The notes below the pieces were generated by a model that made no database searches, was not told the origin of the DNA, and was given only the letters and a program-made list of their open reading frames with translations. A stretch of 64,000 nt of DNA from NCBI RefSeq assembly GCF_000230735.2, contig NC_019962.1, positions 744,001 to 808,000 on the forward strand, in the 5' to 3' direction. Both the position numbers and the translations under genes were made by a program. Below are positions 53,874 through 61,800 of this stretch, in pieces; position 1 is the stretch's first letter; every line of letters begins with the position of its first letter. This DNA is from Natrinema pellirubrum DSM 15624 (GTDB lineage Archaea; Halobacteriota; Halobacteria; Halobacteriales; Natrialbaceae).

Positions 53874-55061
53874 TTACCGGATGACGTCGACGCCGTTCTG
53901 GCGGTCGACTTTCTCGCGGCCGCCGTCGCTTTGGGCACCGAAGCCGGAGCCGCCGGCTTCGACGTTGTTGCTCGCGTCGAAGTCGGCCTCGTTGATGCCC
54001 TCGATGCTCGCGCGGGACTTGTCGGCCTGTTTCTGGGTGGTGGGACCGAGTACCTGCGCGCTCTGGACGCCGGTCATGATCGCCATGACCCGGACCTTGC
54101 CCTTGTAGGACTCCTGGATGCGCGCGCCCCAGATGACGTTCGCCGAGGCCTCGAGGCGCTCGGTGATGTTGTCGGCGATTCCCTCGGCCTCTTTGAGCGT
54201 GAGGTCGGGGCCGCCGGTGATGTGGACGAGCCCGCCGCTTGCGCCGCGGTAGTCGACGTCAAGCAGCGGATGGTTCATCGCGTCCTTGACGACCTCGTCG
54301 GTCTTGTTCTTGTCCTGGGTCTCGCCGACCAGCATGACTGCGACCCCGCCCTGGTTCATGATCGTGGACATGTCGGCGTAGTCCAGATTGATCAGGGACG
54401 GTTGGGTGATCGTCTCCGAGATCCCCTTGACGGTCTCGGCGATGATCTGATCCATCACCGAGAACGCCTTCCCGATCGGCAGATTCGGGACGTAATCGAG
54501 CAGCCGGTTGTTGTCCAACACGATGATCGAGTCGGCCTGCTCGCGCAACTTCTCGAGGCCTTCCTCGGCTTTGACCGTGCGGGCACGTTCGACGTTGAAC
54601 GGCGTCGAGACCATGCCGACGACGATCGCACCCTGCTCTTTGGCGATCTCCGAGACGACGGGGGCGGCACCCGTGCCGGTGCCACCGCCCATCCCGGCGG
54701 TCACGAACACGAGGTCCGCGTCGCCGAGGACGTCCTTGATCGTCCCCTGGGCCATCTCGGTGGCGCGTTCACCCATCGAGGGGTCGCCACCGGCACCGAG
54801 CCCGTTGGTGAGGGATTTGCCGACGAGGATCTTCGTGTCGGCCTCGATCATCTTGAGGTGCTGTTTGTCCGTGTTGATCGCGATCGTGTCGGCACCGTCG
54901 ACGCCGATGTTGTACAGGCGGTTGATGGTGTTGTTGCCGGCACCGCCACAGCCGACGATGACGATCCGTGGATCGCCGAACTCGTCGTCGTCCATCGAGA
55001 CGTCCATCTCCCGGGCCTCTTCCTCCGCGTTCTCTAAGGCGTCCTGAACGATATCCTGCAT
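53874..55061 (-). CDS. ftsZ2: Cell division protein FtsZ2
   Basis: This tubulin-like GTPase is needed for archaeal division-ring constriction. It has 395 residues. Motifs are [33 protein letters not shown] (tubulin signature), [20 protein letters not shown] and [15 protein letters not shown] (synergy-loop region). The last residues NGVDVIR form the conserved C-terminal peptide. Assignment to FtsZ2 rather than FtsZ1 rests on gene order: a short RHH protein and an RHH-zinc-ribbon protein lie just upstream, as in the Halobacterium cdrSL-ftsZ2 operon (from memory). It starts two bases after the cdrS stop codon. Confidence 0.92.
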   Translation of the reverse strand: MQDIVQDALENAEEEAREMDVSMDDDEFGDPRIVIVGCGGAGNNTINRLYNIGVDGADTIAINTDKQHLKMIEADTKILVGKSLTNGLGAGGDPSMGERATEMAQGTIKDVLGDADLVFVTAGMGGGTGTGAAPVVSEIAKEQGAIVVGMVSTPFNVERARTVKAEEGLEKLREQADSIIVLDNNRLLDYVPNLPIGKAFSVMDQIIAETVKGISETITQPSLINLDYADMSTIMNQGGVAVMLVGETQDKNKTDEVVKDAMNHPLLDVDYRGASGGLVHITGGPDLTLKEAEGIADNITERLEASANVIWGARIQESYKGKVRVMAIMTGVQSAQVLGPTTQKQADKSRASIEGINEADFDASNNVEAGGSGFGAQSDGGREKVDRQNGVDVIR

Positions 55062-55063
55062 CG

Positions 55064-55243
55064 TTACACCTTGGCCCAGTTGCGTTTGCCGGACTGCTCG
55101 TTGGGAGCCTCCCGCTGTTCGTTGATCATCTCGCGAACGGCCGACCGGATCGCCTCGCTCCGGTTCGGGAACTCGCCCGCGTCGACCAGTTGCTCTACTT
55201 CCTCGATCTGCTGTTTCGGGATTCGCAGTGTCACACGCTCCAT
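55064..55243 (-). CDS. cdrS: Short ribbon-helix-helix regulator CdrS
   Basis: This 59-residue protein is too short for most gene callers. [20 protein letters not shown] gives the beta-strand and helix 1 of an RHH (MetJ/Arc) fold, and [17 protein letters not shown] gives helix 2. It is the position and size of CdrS, which in Halobacterium is cotranscribed with and controls ftsZ2. Its stop codon is separated from the ftsZ2 ATG by two bases. Confidence 0.88.
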   Translation of the reverse strand: MERVTLRIPKQQIEEVEQLVDAGEFPNRSEAIRSAVREMINEQREAPNEQSGKRNWAKV

Positions 55244-55440
55244 GGTTGTATTCCCCGTTGGGGGTAAGACGGTGGCGCGCCCCTGTCAGACGCGGCGTGT
55301 CTTACGTCGAAACCACCCGAAGTCGGGCGATTTCCCGTCTTGTCGACGGGTGTAAGACAATCCGTCTTACGCGACTAAGTCGATGTTTGGCACAGATAAT
55401 AAAACTTTCCCCGAGGCTGACTTTCAGTGTCTTACACCGG
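55244..55440. promoter_or_regulatory. Operator-like cluster: five GTCTTAC/GTAAGAC boxes
   Basis: GTAAGAC or its complement occurs at 55264-55270, 55299-55305, 55352-55358, 55364-55370 and 55429-55435. The middle two form a perfect palindrome with a 5-base spacer, GTAAGAC-AATCC-GTCTTAC. The last overlaps the region just before the cdrL stop. An AT-rich stretch (AGATAATAAAACTTTCC, about 55394-55410) lies within. These sites precede cdrS-ftsZ2 and are natural targets for the two RHH proteins. Confidence 0.7.
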
Positions 55441-56025
55441 TCAGCGCTGGTGAGTGTCCGCCTCGAGAACGTCCGCCGCTGGCGTCCGACGACCACAACC
55501 CGGACAGAACGACCAGTCCGAGCGGACCTCGTCGCCGCAGTCACAGAACAGCCGTCGGGCGGCTTTCTCGCCGCAGTTCGGACAGTAGACGTGATCGCCC
55601 TCGAGCGTCTCCCCACACTGGGTACAGGCGGCGTCCGTCTCCTCGCGTGGCTCCAACTGTCTGTGTTCGGCGTCGTCCGACGCCGGGTCGCGCGATCGGT
55701 CGGCCTCGAGTCGGACATCGTCGACCGACTCGCCGTGAGCGCCCGTCAGCGAGACCGAGACGGTCACGTCCCGCGGCTCGTCGGACACACGCGAGCCCGC
55801 GGCCTCGAGCCCCAGCTCCCGCAATCGGGCGTCGAGCCGTTCGTCCACGCGTGCGCGAACCAGGTCGTCGATCGCCGTCTCCCCGTCACGTTCCGACGCC
55901 GACTCGCCGCGATCACCCTCGAGGTACGCCCGGAGCGCCTCTCGCATCGCCTCGCTCTTGGAGATCTCGAGGGCCTCGAGCTGATCGACGAGATCGTCGT
56001 CGGCGCGGAACGTGATCTTACTCAT
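55441..56025 (-). CDS. cdrL: RHH and zinc-ribbon regulator CdrL
   Basis: This has 194 residues. The N-terminal RHH domain MSKITFRADDDLVDQLEAL, then SKSEAMREALRAYLEG, is followed by an acidic linker and two zinc ribbons (CTQCGETLEGDHVYCPNCG and CDCGDEVRSDWSFCPGCG, about residues 133-180). It matches CdrL, the long partner in the haloarchaeal cdrSL-ftsZ2 operon, which acts as a DNA-binding regulator. A 197-bp gap with repeated boxes separates it from cdrS. Confidence 0.88.
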   Translation of the reverse strand: MSKITFRADDDLVDQLEALEISKSEAMREALRAYLEGDRGESASERDGETAIDDLVRARVDERLDARLRELGLEAAGSRVSDEPRDVTVSVSLTGAHGESVDDVRLEADRSRDPASDDAEHRQLEPREETDAACTQCGETLEGDHVYCPNCGEKAARRLFCDCGDEVRSDWSFCPGCGRRTPAADVLEADTHQR

Positions 56026-56149
56026 GCTCGAACTACCTCCCTGTTGTCACGCATCCCATATCAATCATGCTGCCGTTCACGCTCGTGACACGACACAGCC
56101 GGTGCGAATAATAACCCTTATGTGTACGAGGGCGGCTACGTTGGAGTGC

Positions 56150-56223
56150 CCGCCCTTAGCTCAGACTGGTAGAGCAGTCGACTGTAGATCGACTTGCCCC
56201 CCGTTCAAATCGGGGAGGGCGGA
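56150..56223 (+). tRNA. tRNA-Tyr (GTA)
   Basis: The acceptor stem CCGCCCT/AGGGCGG, anticodon stem GTCGA/TCGAC with loop CTGTAGA (anticodon GTA), and T-arm CCCCG-TTCAAAT-CGGGG all pair perfectly. The discriminator base is A223. It has no intron, CCA is not encoded, and there is a short variable loop. It is preceded by an AT-rich promoter (AATAATAACCCTTATG, about 56106-56121). Confidence 0.97.
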
Positions 56224-56577
56224 CTCGGATTCTCGCCGAAGCACAGTCGAACCGGATACTGGCGTTTTCGTCACTCGTAGTGGCCTTACTGCTGATTTCG
56301 CGTTTCCAATATCGGAGGCCAAATCCGGAGTGGAACTTGGTTCCAGTGCCGGGTGGACGCCTGCGGGCGAATTTTGGAGTCGTCGGAGTGGTCAGCGTGA
56401 CGATCATGCCAAGGCACTCGATGGCAGCGACATCGACGCCCGTACAGAGCGTTCCATTTCGGTGGCGCCCCTTCCACTCGAGTTCAACGCGGCGGTCGCG
56501 TTCGGGGGAGCCCGACTGTTTGACGACCGCTTTCGGAGACGGATATCGGGTCTGCCCATCGCGAAACGTGAGGCGGG
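56224..56577. other. 354-bp interval without recognised gene
   Basis: This lies between tRNA-Tyr and the stop of the leftward secreted-protein gene. No frame in it has haloarchaeal-like composition over a meaningful length. I see no attachment-site repeat of the tRNA 3' end and no integrase nearby. Confidence 0.5.
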
Positions 56578-57156
56578 TTAGCGTCGTCTCCGCAGGAGGA
56601 CTGCACCGATAACGGTGCCGAGACCGAGTCCGGCGAGAGCGATACGTCCGGAACCGAACCCGGCTTCGTCGGGCTGCTCGTCGTTGGGTTGGGAGTCAGT
56701 ACTGTTGCCGGCGGCTTCCGATTCGCTGGCCGGGTATTCCAACTCGGCACGATCGGTGACCGTCTTTTCGAAGTGAGTGTGGACATCGACTCCGTCGAGC
56801 TGTCCCTCGAGGTGGACGACGTAGTCGCCCGGGTCCGCGAAAACGACCGGTGCTTCGTACACGCCGGGCTCCCCGTGTTTTTCGCTGAGTTCGAGCGGGG
56901 TTTTCTCGGCCTCGGACGTCTGGACGGCAACGGTTAGGTTCTCGGCGTGGCCCGCCGCTGGCGCGCCGGTGTCGGTGTCGACGATCTCGAACTCGAGCCA
57001 CATCCGTTCGTCGGTGATGAGGGGTTCGTCCGCTCCACCGAAGGTGACGTCGTACCCGTCGACGGCCTGTGTTTCGTGTGCCAGTACCGGAGTGGCAATA
57101 CCGGTGAGTACCACGCTGAGTGCGACGAGCGCGAACAGTGACTGTTTGATCGACAT
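56578..57156 (-). CDS. Secreted protein with C-terminal membrane anchor
   Basis: This has 192 residues. A signal peptide (LFALVALSVVLTGIATPVLA) is followed by a YtkA/FixH-like beta domain (about 30-130: ITDERMWLEFEIVDTDTGAP, FADPGDYVVHLEGQLDGVDVH) and an Asn/Ser/Glu-rich linker. The C-terminus AGFGSGRIALAGLGLGTVIG plus RRRR resembles a PGF-CTERM/archaeosortase sorting signal, with alanine in place of the proline. It is probably an outside-facing surface protein, possibly metal-related. Confidence 0.78.
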   Translation of the reverse strand: MSIKQSLFALVALSVVLTGIATPVLAHETQAVDGYDVTFGGADEPLITDERMWLEFEIVDTDTGAPAAGHAENLTVAVQTSEAEKTPLELSEKHGEPGVYEAPVVFADPGDYVVHLEGQLDGVDVHTHFEKTVTDRAELEYPASESEAAGNSTDSQPNDEQPDEAGFGSGRIALAGLGLGTVIGAVLLRRRR

Positions 57157-57739
57157 TCGTGAACCGATTCACCGAGTAGATGTAAGTACTATCTGGCGCA
57201 TACGTCGAAAATATGGTTTAGGACTCGAAAATAGGTGTGAATACCCGAACACGACTCGCGTGTTTTGCAGATGTGTTCAGTTTGGTTACGAACGCAGTCG
57301 GTGTCGCTCCTCCGGACCCGAGGTACGGACGGGTGGTACGAGACGGAATCAGTGTCCTGATAATCCGGGGGGAGAGGACGGGGCCCACCGAAACGCGATC
57401 GACGTGGATCGAACACACCGCCATCCATGGGACGATCTCGAGGTCCCGTGAGCGCGACGATTAGAATCGCGGCCGCAAACGTCAATCGTCACTGATCTGT
57501 ACGGCACCCTTTCGCGGGGTCCCGCCCGCACAATCCCTGCCTACGGGTCGGTATCGTCGGCCGATGCGGGTCGATCGCGGATCCGATTCCAACGGCCCGG
57601 ACAGTTCCCGAGCCCGGCCGCTCGAGCGACCCCGTGGCCCGCTCGTGTCGGCAAAAATTCCTGTAACACGGGGCTGACTGGGGTAGACGGGTCGAAACAA
57701 TGAGCCGGGACCCCGTCGCTGGCACTGAGATCGTCGAGG
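57157..57739. promoter_or_regulatory. 583-bp divergent intergenic region
   Basis: This lies between the leftward secreted protein and the rightward ABC operon. The first ~100 bases are AT-rich (GTAAGTACTATCTGG, AAAATATGG) and carry the leftward promoter. The remainder is GC-rich with no supported gene. An alternative start for the ABC ATPase upstream of 57740 is not favoured. Confidence 0.4.
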
Positions 57740-58501
57740 ATGTCAAACCAGTCAGTACGCGGTTCGCGATCGTCGGTGACGGATCGGACGGACGACCGCG
57801 AATCGGCGAGCGCCGTTCGCCTCGCGGACGTCAGACACGAGTACGGCTCGACGGGGGGACGGTTCCGCTCGGGTGGGGACCGGACGGTGACCGCGCTCCG
57901 GGGGGTGTCCGTCGACGTGCCGCGGGGAACGATCGTCGGCCTCGAGGGACCGAGCGGAAGCGGGAAGTCGACGATCCTCCACGCCGTCGCGGGGCTGCTG
58001 GTCCCGACGGCGGGCCGGGTCGAGGTCGCGGGCACCGACCTGACGGCGCTGTCGGACGCGGAGCGGACCCGACTGCGACGGCGCCACATCGGGATCGTCT
58101 TCCAGCGATTTTATCTCCTGCCGTCGCTGTCGGCCCGCGCGAACGTGGCCCTGCCGCTCGTACAGGCGGGGGTTCCCCGTTCCGATCGCCGGCACCGGGC
58201 GGAGTCGCTGCTCGAGGCGGTCGGGCTCGGCGATCGGGCCACGCACCTGCCGGGGGAACTCAGCGGCGGCGAACGTCAGCGCGTGGCGATCGCGCGGGCG
58301 TTGTCGACCGATCCCGACGTGATCGTGGCCGACGAGCCGACCGGCGAACTCGACACGGCGACCGGTCGGACCGTCCTCGAGCTGTTGACCGACGTCGGGC
58401 GCGATCGGGCGGTGATCGTCGCCTCCCACGACGAGGGGGCGCTATCGGTCGCGGACCGGATCGTCTCGTTGCGCGACGGACGGGTGGACGATGTCCGATG
58501 A
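57740..58501 (+). CDS. ABC transporter ATP-binding protein, MacB/LolD type
   Basis: This has 253 residues. Walker A is GPSGSGKSTILHAV, the Q-loop is VFQRFYLLPSLSA, the signature is ELSGGERQRVAIARAL, Walker B is VIVADEPTGELD and the H-loop is VIVASHDEGAL. This is the LolD/FtsE subgroup that powers FtsX-like permeases. An 11-base overlap with the first permease gene marks an operon. Confidence 0.93.
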   Translation: MSNQSVRGSRSSVTDRTDDRESASAVRLADVRHEYGSTGGRFRSGGDRTVTALRGVSVDVPRGTIVGLEGPSGSGKSTILHAVAGLLVPTAGRVEVAGTDLTALSDAERTRLRRRHIGIVFQRFYLLPSLSARANVALPLVQAGVPRSDRRHRAESLLEAVGLGDRATHLPGELSGGERQRVAIARALSTDPDVIVADEPTGELDTATGRTVLELLTDVGRDRAVIVASHDEGALSVADRIVSLRDGRVDDVR

Positions 58502-59774
58502 GGGCGACGACGTGCCGTCGGACGGATCGCGGCGACGGACGCGCTGGCGGGGACTCGTCGGTCTGACGGCCACGCGGTGGTGGCAGCGGGCGACCCGAAC
58601 GACGGGCGGTCGGATCGCGTCGACGATCGCGACCGTCGCGCTGACGGTCGCCTTCCTGCTCGTCGTGACGGGGGTCGCGCTGGCGCTGGCCGACGGCGGT
58701 GCGGCGAGGGAGGACGACGCGACCGTGCGGATAACCGCCGAGGACGGCAGTACGCTCTCTACAGTCGACGGCGTCGAAGGGCCGCGGCTCGGAGCCAGCA
58801 ACGACCGCGCCCGCGAGCTTCGATCGGCGTCGGGGGTCGATCACGCCTCGCCCGTGCTGGTCGAGACGGTCCGCCTCGAGTCCGACGGGGGCGAGCCCCG
58901 GCCCGTCCGGGTGGTCGGCGTCGTTCCCGACGGGGAGTCCCGGACCGTCGCTGGCCTGTCGACGGCGGCCTTAGAAGCGGGCGATCCCCATTACGCCAAC
59001 GGCTCCTACGACGGCCCGCGAGCGGGCGGGATCGTCCTCTCGCCGACCGCGGCCGAGCGCCTCGAGGCCGCGGAGGGCGACGAGGTGGCGGTGTCGATGC
59101 CGGGGCAGGAGCGAGCGAACACGCCCGCGTCCGCCCCGACGGTGACCGTGGCGGCCGTTGCCGACGACGGGGCTGCCGGCGATGCACCGGTTGCGCTCGT
59201 TCACCTGAGCGAACTGCAGTCGTTGTCGGGTGCCGACGACGGCGGACTCGCCGATCGGGTCCTCGTCTGGGGCGAGCCCGCTGCGGCCGAGTCAGCCGCC
59301 GGCGACGCCTATCCGGACGCGTCGGTGACGGTGGCCGGACACACGGATCCGGCCGCGCTGTTCGACGACGGGCTGGCGTTCGCGGCGAGTGCCATCGCGT
59401 TGCTCGTCGGTCTGACGATCTGTGCCTCGTTCGTCGCGACGACCGCCGGGATGGCCGTCGACGAGGACCGGCGGACGCTTGCCGTCCTCGAGTCGGTCGG
59501 GGTCCCCGTCGGCGGCCGGCTGGCCGTCGTCGCCGTCTCGACGGGGATCACCACGCTCGTCGGGGCACTCGTTGGCGTCGCGCTCGGCGCGGCGGGGATC
59601 GCCGGCGTCAACGCCGTCGCCGGTGCGACCGTCGCGCCCGGTGCGGTCGCGCAGTTCCATCCGCTGTTCGTTCCCTACGGGATCGCCGTGGCCCTCCTCG
59701 CGGGGCTGGTCGCGGTGCCGTACCCGCTCGCGGTGGCCGCGCGAACGTCGGTCTTGGCGGAGGTGGGACGATGA
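58491..59774 (+). CDS. FtsX/MacB-like ABC permease 1
   Basis: This has 427 residues and the MacB topology: one N-terminal helix (about 41-65, IASTIATVALTVAFLLVVTG), a ~210-residue external domain, and three C-terminal helices from about residue 290. It ends with the characteristic helix-loop VAVPYPLAVAARTSVLAEVG. It works with the adjoining ATPase, probably in mechanotransmission or export of an unknown substrate. It ends four bases inside the next gene (ATGA). Confidence 0.88.
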   Translation: MSDEGDDVPSDGSRRRTRWRGLVGLTATRWWQRATRTTGGRIASTIATVALTVAFLLVVTGVALALADGGAAREDDATVRITAEDGSTLSTVDGVEGPRLGASNDRARELRSASGVDHASPVLVETVRLESDGGEPRPVRVVGVVPDGESRTVAGLSTAALEAGDPHYANGSYDGPRAGGIVLSPTAAERLEAAEGDEVAVSMPGQERANTPASAPTVTVAAVADDGAAGDAPVALVHLSELQSLSGADDGGLADRVLVWGEPAAAESAAGDAYPDASVTVAGHTDPAALFDDGLAFAASAIALLVGLTICASFVATTAGMAVDEDRRTLAVLESVGVPVGGRLAVVAVSTGITTLVGALVGVALGAAGIAGVNAVAGATVAPGAVAQFHPLFVPYGIAVALLAGLVAVPYPLAVAARTSVLAEVGR

Positions 59775-61003
59775 GCGTTCGTGGGGCGATCGTCCGGCTT
59801 CGGGCCGTTACGGGACTGGCGCTTGCACAGCTCCGACGCGCGCCCGGCCGGACGACGCTGACCGTCCTCGCGGTCACGCTCGCGGTGCTGTCGGTGACGG
59901 TCCTGGCCAGCCTCGGCGTCGGCGTCGTCGACAAGGGAGAGCAGGGGCTTGACAACGCCGGACGGGACATCTGGATCTCGCGGGAACCGGTCGATCCGTC
60001 GGCGAGCGGGACGACGAACCCGGTCTCGGGGGCACACGCGAGGGCGGCCGAACTCTCCACACGGGAGGACGTCGACGCCGCGTCGCCGATCGCGATGTAC
60101 GACGTCTACGTTGGAACCGAGTCCTCGAATCTGCAGCGCCACCCCGCGGTCGGCGTCCAGGAGACCCACGACGGGTTCGACTTCGAGGCCGGCAACGGGT
60201 TCGAGGTCGATCCGGAAACCGCGGCGACGCCGCCGCCCGATGACCCCCAGCGCGAGGAGATCGTGATCGACCCGCGGGTCGCCGAGGACCTCGGCGTCTC
60301 GGTCGGCGACACGATCCATATCGGCACCAGCCGGGAGACGGCGGCGACCCACGAGTTCACGGTCATCGGGATTTCCGGCTACTACTCGCAGTATCTGGGC
60401 TCGCCGGCCGTGACGGTCCCGCTCGGTGACCTCCAGGCCGTGGCCGGCACCGACGGGACCGATCGGGCGACGTTCATCACCGCCGACGTGGCGGACGACG
60501 CCGACCGCGAGACCGTCGCCGCCGACCTCGATGCCGAATATCCCGAGTACGACGTTCGGACCAGCGATAACCAGATCCAGTCCGTCCTCGAGGAGCGATC
60601 GATCGTCCTCGCCAGCGGGATCACGCTGGTCGGGCTGGCCGTCCTCGGCGGGGCGGTCCTGACGGCCAACCTGTTCGCGCTGGTCGCCCACCAGCAACGC
60701 GAGCAGCTCGCGGCGCTGCGGGCGATCGGGCTCTCCCGCGGGCTGCTCGCCGGGGTGATCGGCACGCAGGGGCTGCTGATCGGACTGTTCGGCGGCCTCC
60801 TCGGACTCGCGGCGACGCCGCCGGCCGTGATCGGGCTGAACCGGCTCTCCGCGTCGGTGCTGGGCTTCGAGGAGTTGCTCCGGACGCCGCCCGCGGTCTA
60901 CGCCGGGGGCCTCGCGCTCGCGCTGGCCGTCGGGACTGTCGTCGCAGTCGTCGCCGGCTGGCGGGCCGGCCGCTACGCCCGTATCGAACACCTCGAGGCC
61001 TGA
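59771..61003 (+). CDS. FtsX/MacB-like ABC permease 2
   Basis: This has 410 residues. It follows the same plan as its neighbour: LALAQLRRAPGRTTLTVLAV leads into helix 1, then a MacB_PCD-type external domain (about 60-280), then three helices with QQREQLAALRAIGLSRGLLAGVIG, the conserved cytoplasmic loop of FtsX proteins. Two different permeases with one ATPase suggest a heterodimeric exporter or lipoprotein-type extraction machine. Confidence 0.9.
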   Translation: MSVRGAIVRLRAVTGLALAQLRRAPGRTTLTVLAVTLAVLSVTVLASLGVGVVDKGEQGLDNAGRDIWISREPVDPSASGTTNPVSGAHARAAELSTREDVDAASPIAMYDVYVGTESSNLQRHPAVGVQETHDGFDFEAGNGFEVDPETAATPPPDDPQREEIVIDPRVAEDLGVSVGDTIHIGTSRETAATHEFTVIGISGYYSQYLGSPAVTVPLGDLQAVAGTDGTDRATFITADVADDADRETVAADLDAEYPEYDVRTSDNQIQSVLEERSIVLASGITLVGLAVLGGAVLTANLFALVAHQQREQLAALRAIGLSRGLLAGVIGTQGLLIGLFGGLLGLAATPPAVIGLNRLSASVLGFEELLRTPPAVYAGGLALALAVGTVVAVVAGWRAGRYARIEHLEA

Positions 61004-61081
61004 GTGATGGCTCGAGTCCGACAACCCCTGCCGGCGTATCCACGCCGAAGCCACTTGGGGGCCGGAGCCGTACGGGTCGCG

Positions 61082-61726
61082 ATGCGAGTACGCACACCCG
61101 ATAGCGAGCGACAGCGGACGGCCGGCGCGGGATCGACGACCGCGTCACGCCTGCGGGGGCTCGCCCGCCATCTCCTGACCGCAATCGGCCTGCTCACCGT
61201 CACGTACGCCGTGTTGCGACTACTCGGGCCGCGCGACGACGTTCCGATCCAATCGGTCGACGAGGCGAAGGAGGAAATGGAGGGGGTACTCCCCGAGGGA
61301 GTCACGGACCGCGCCGCCGACGCCGTCCCCGACGACTCGTCGGTCGACACGATACGGAACCGCCTGCAGGCCACCGATCGCGACGTCACGCCGACGACGA
61401 TCGACGGCCCTCGAAGCGAGGCCTCGGCGTTCGACCCCGGCGTCACCCCGTCCGAAGAGGAACAGGGAACTGACGACGTGACCGGGCTCGAGGGCGACAG
61501 CGAAGCCGAATCCGGTGGCTCCGAGACGGACGCGAGCGGCGACGCCATCGACGACGGCGAAGCAACGGCCGACTCCATCGACGGCGATCTCTCCGACGCG
61601 GGGATCGCCGAACGAATCGAGCCCGATGCCGGGGACGAACCCGCGGAACCCGGCGAGATGGCGGTCGACGAGGGGGTCGCAGAGAACCTCGCCGACGAAA
61701 TCGACGCCGACGAACCCGAGGAGTGA
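61082..61726 (+). CDS. Acidic single-helix membrane protein, unknown
   Basis: This has 214 residues from the ATG at 61082. One membrane helix (HLLTAIGLLTVTYAVLRLLG, about 29-48) is followed by a very acidic, low-complexity tail. I do not recognise a family. The weak conservation of low-complexity sequence makes the start uncertain. Confidence 0.65.
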   Translation: MRVRTPDSERQRTAGAGSTTASRLRGLARHLLTAIGLLTVTYAVLRLLGPRDDVPIQSVDEAKEEMEGVLPEGVTDRAADAVPDDSSVDTIRNRLQATDRDVTPTTIDGPRSEASAFDPGVTPSEEEQGTDDVTGLEGDSEAESGGSETDASGDAIDDGEATADSIDGDLSDAGIAERIEPDAGDEPAEPGEMAVDEGVAENLADEIDADEPEE

Positions 61727-61800
61727 GACGACCCTCGAGGGGCCCTCGGAGTCACCGGAAACGTGGTGCTTATCCGCCGCTCATCCCTACCGTATTCCGA

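Noticed and set aside
56150-56577. tRNA-Tyr as an integration site for a mobile element
   Set aside because: No integrase gene and no repeat of the tRNA 3' end was seen downstream.
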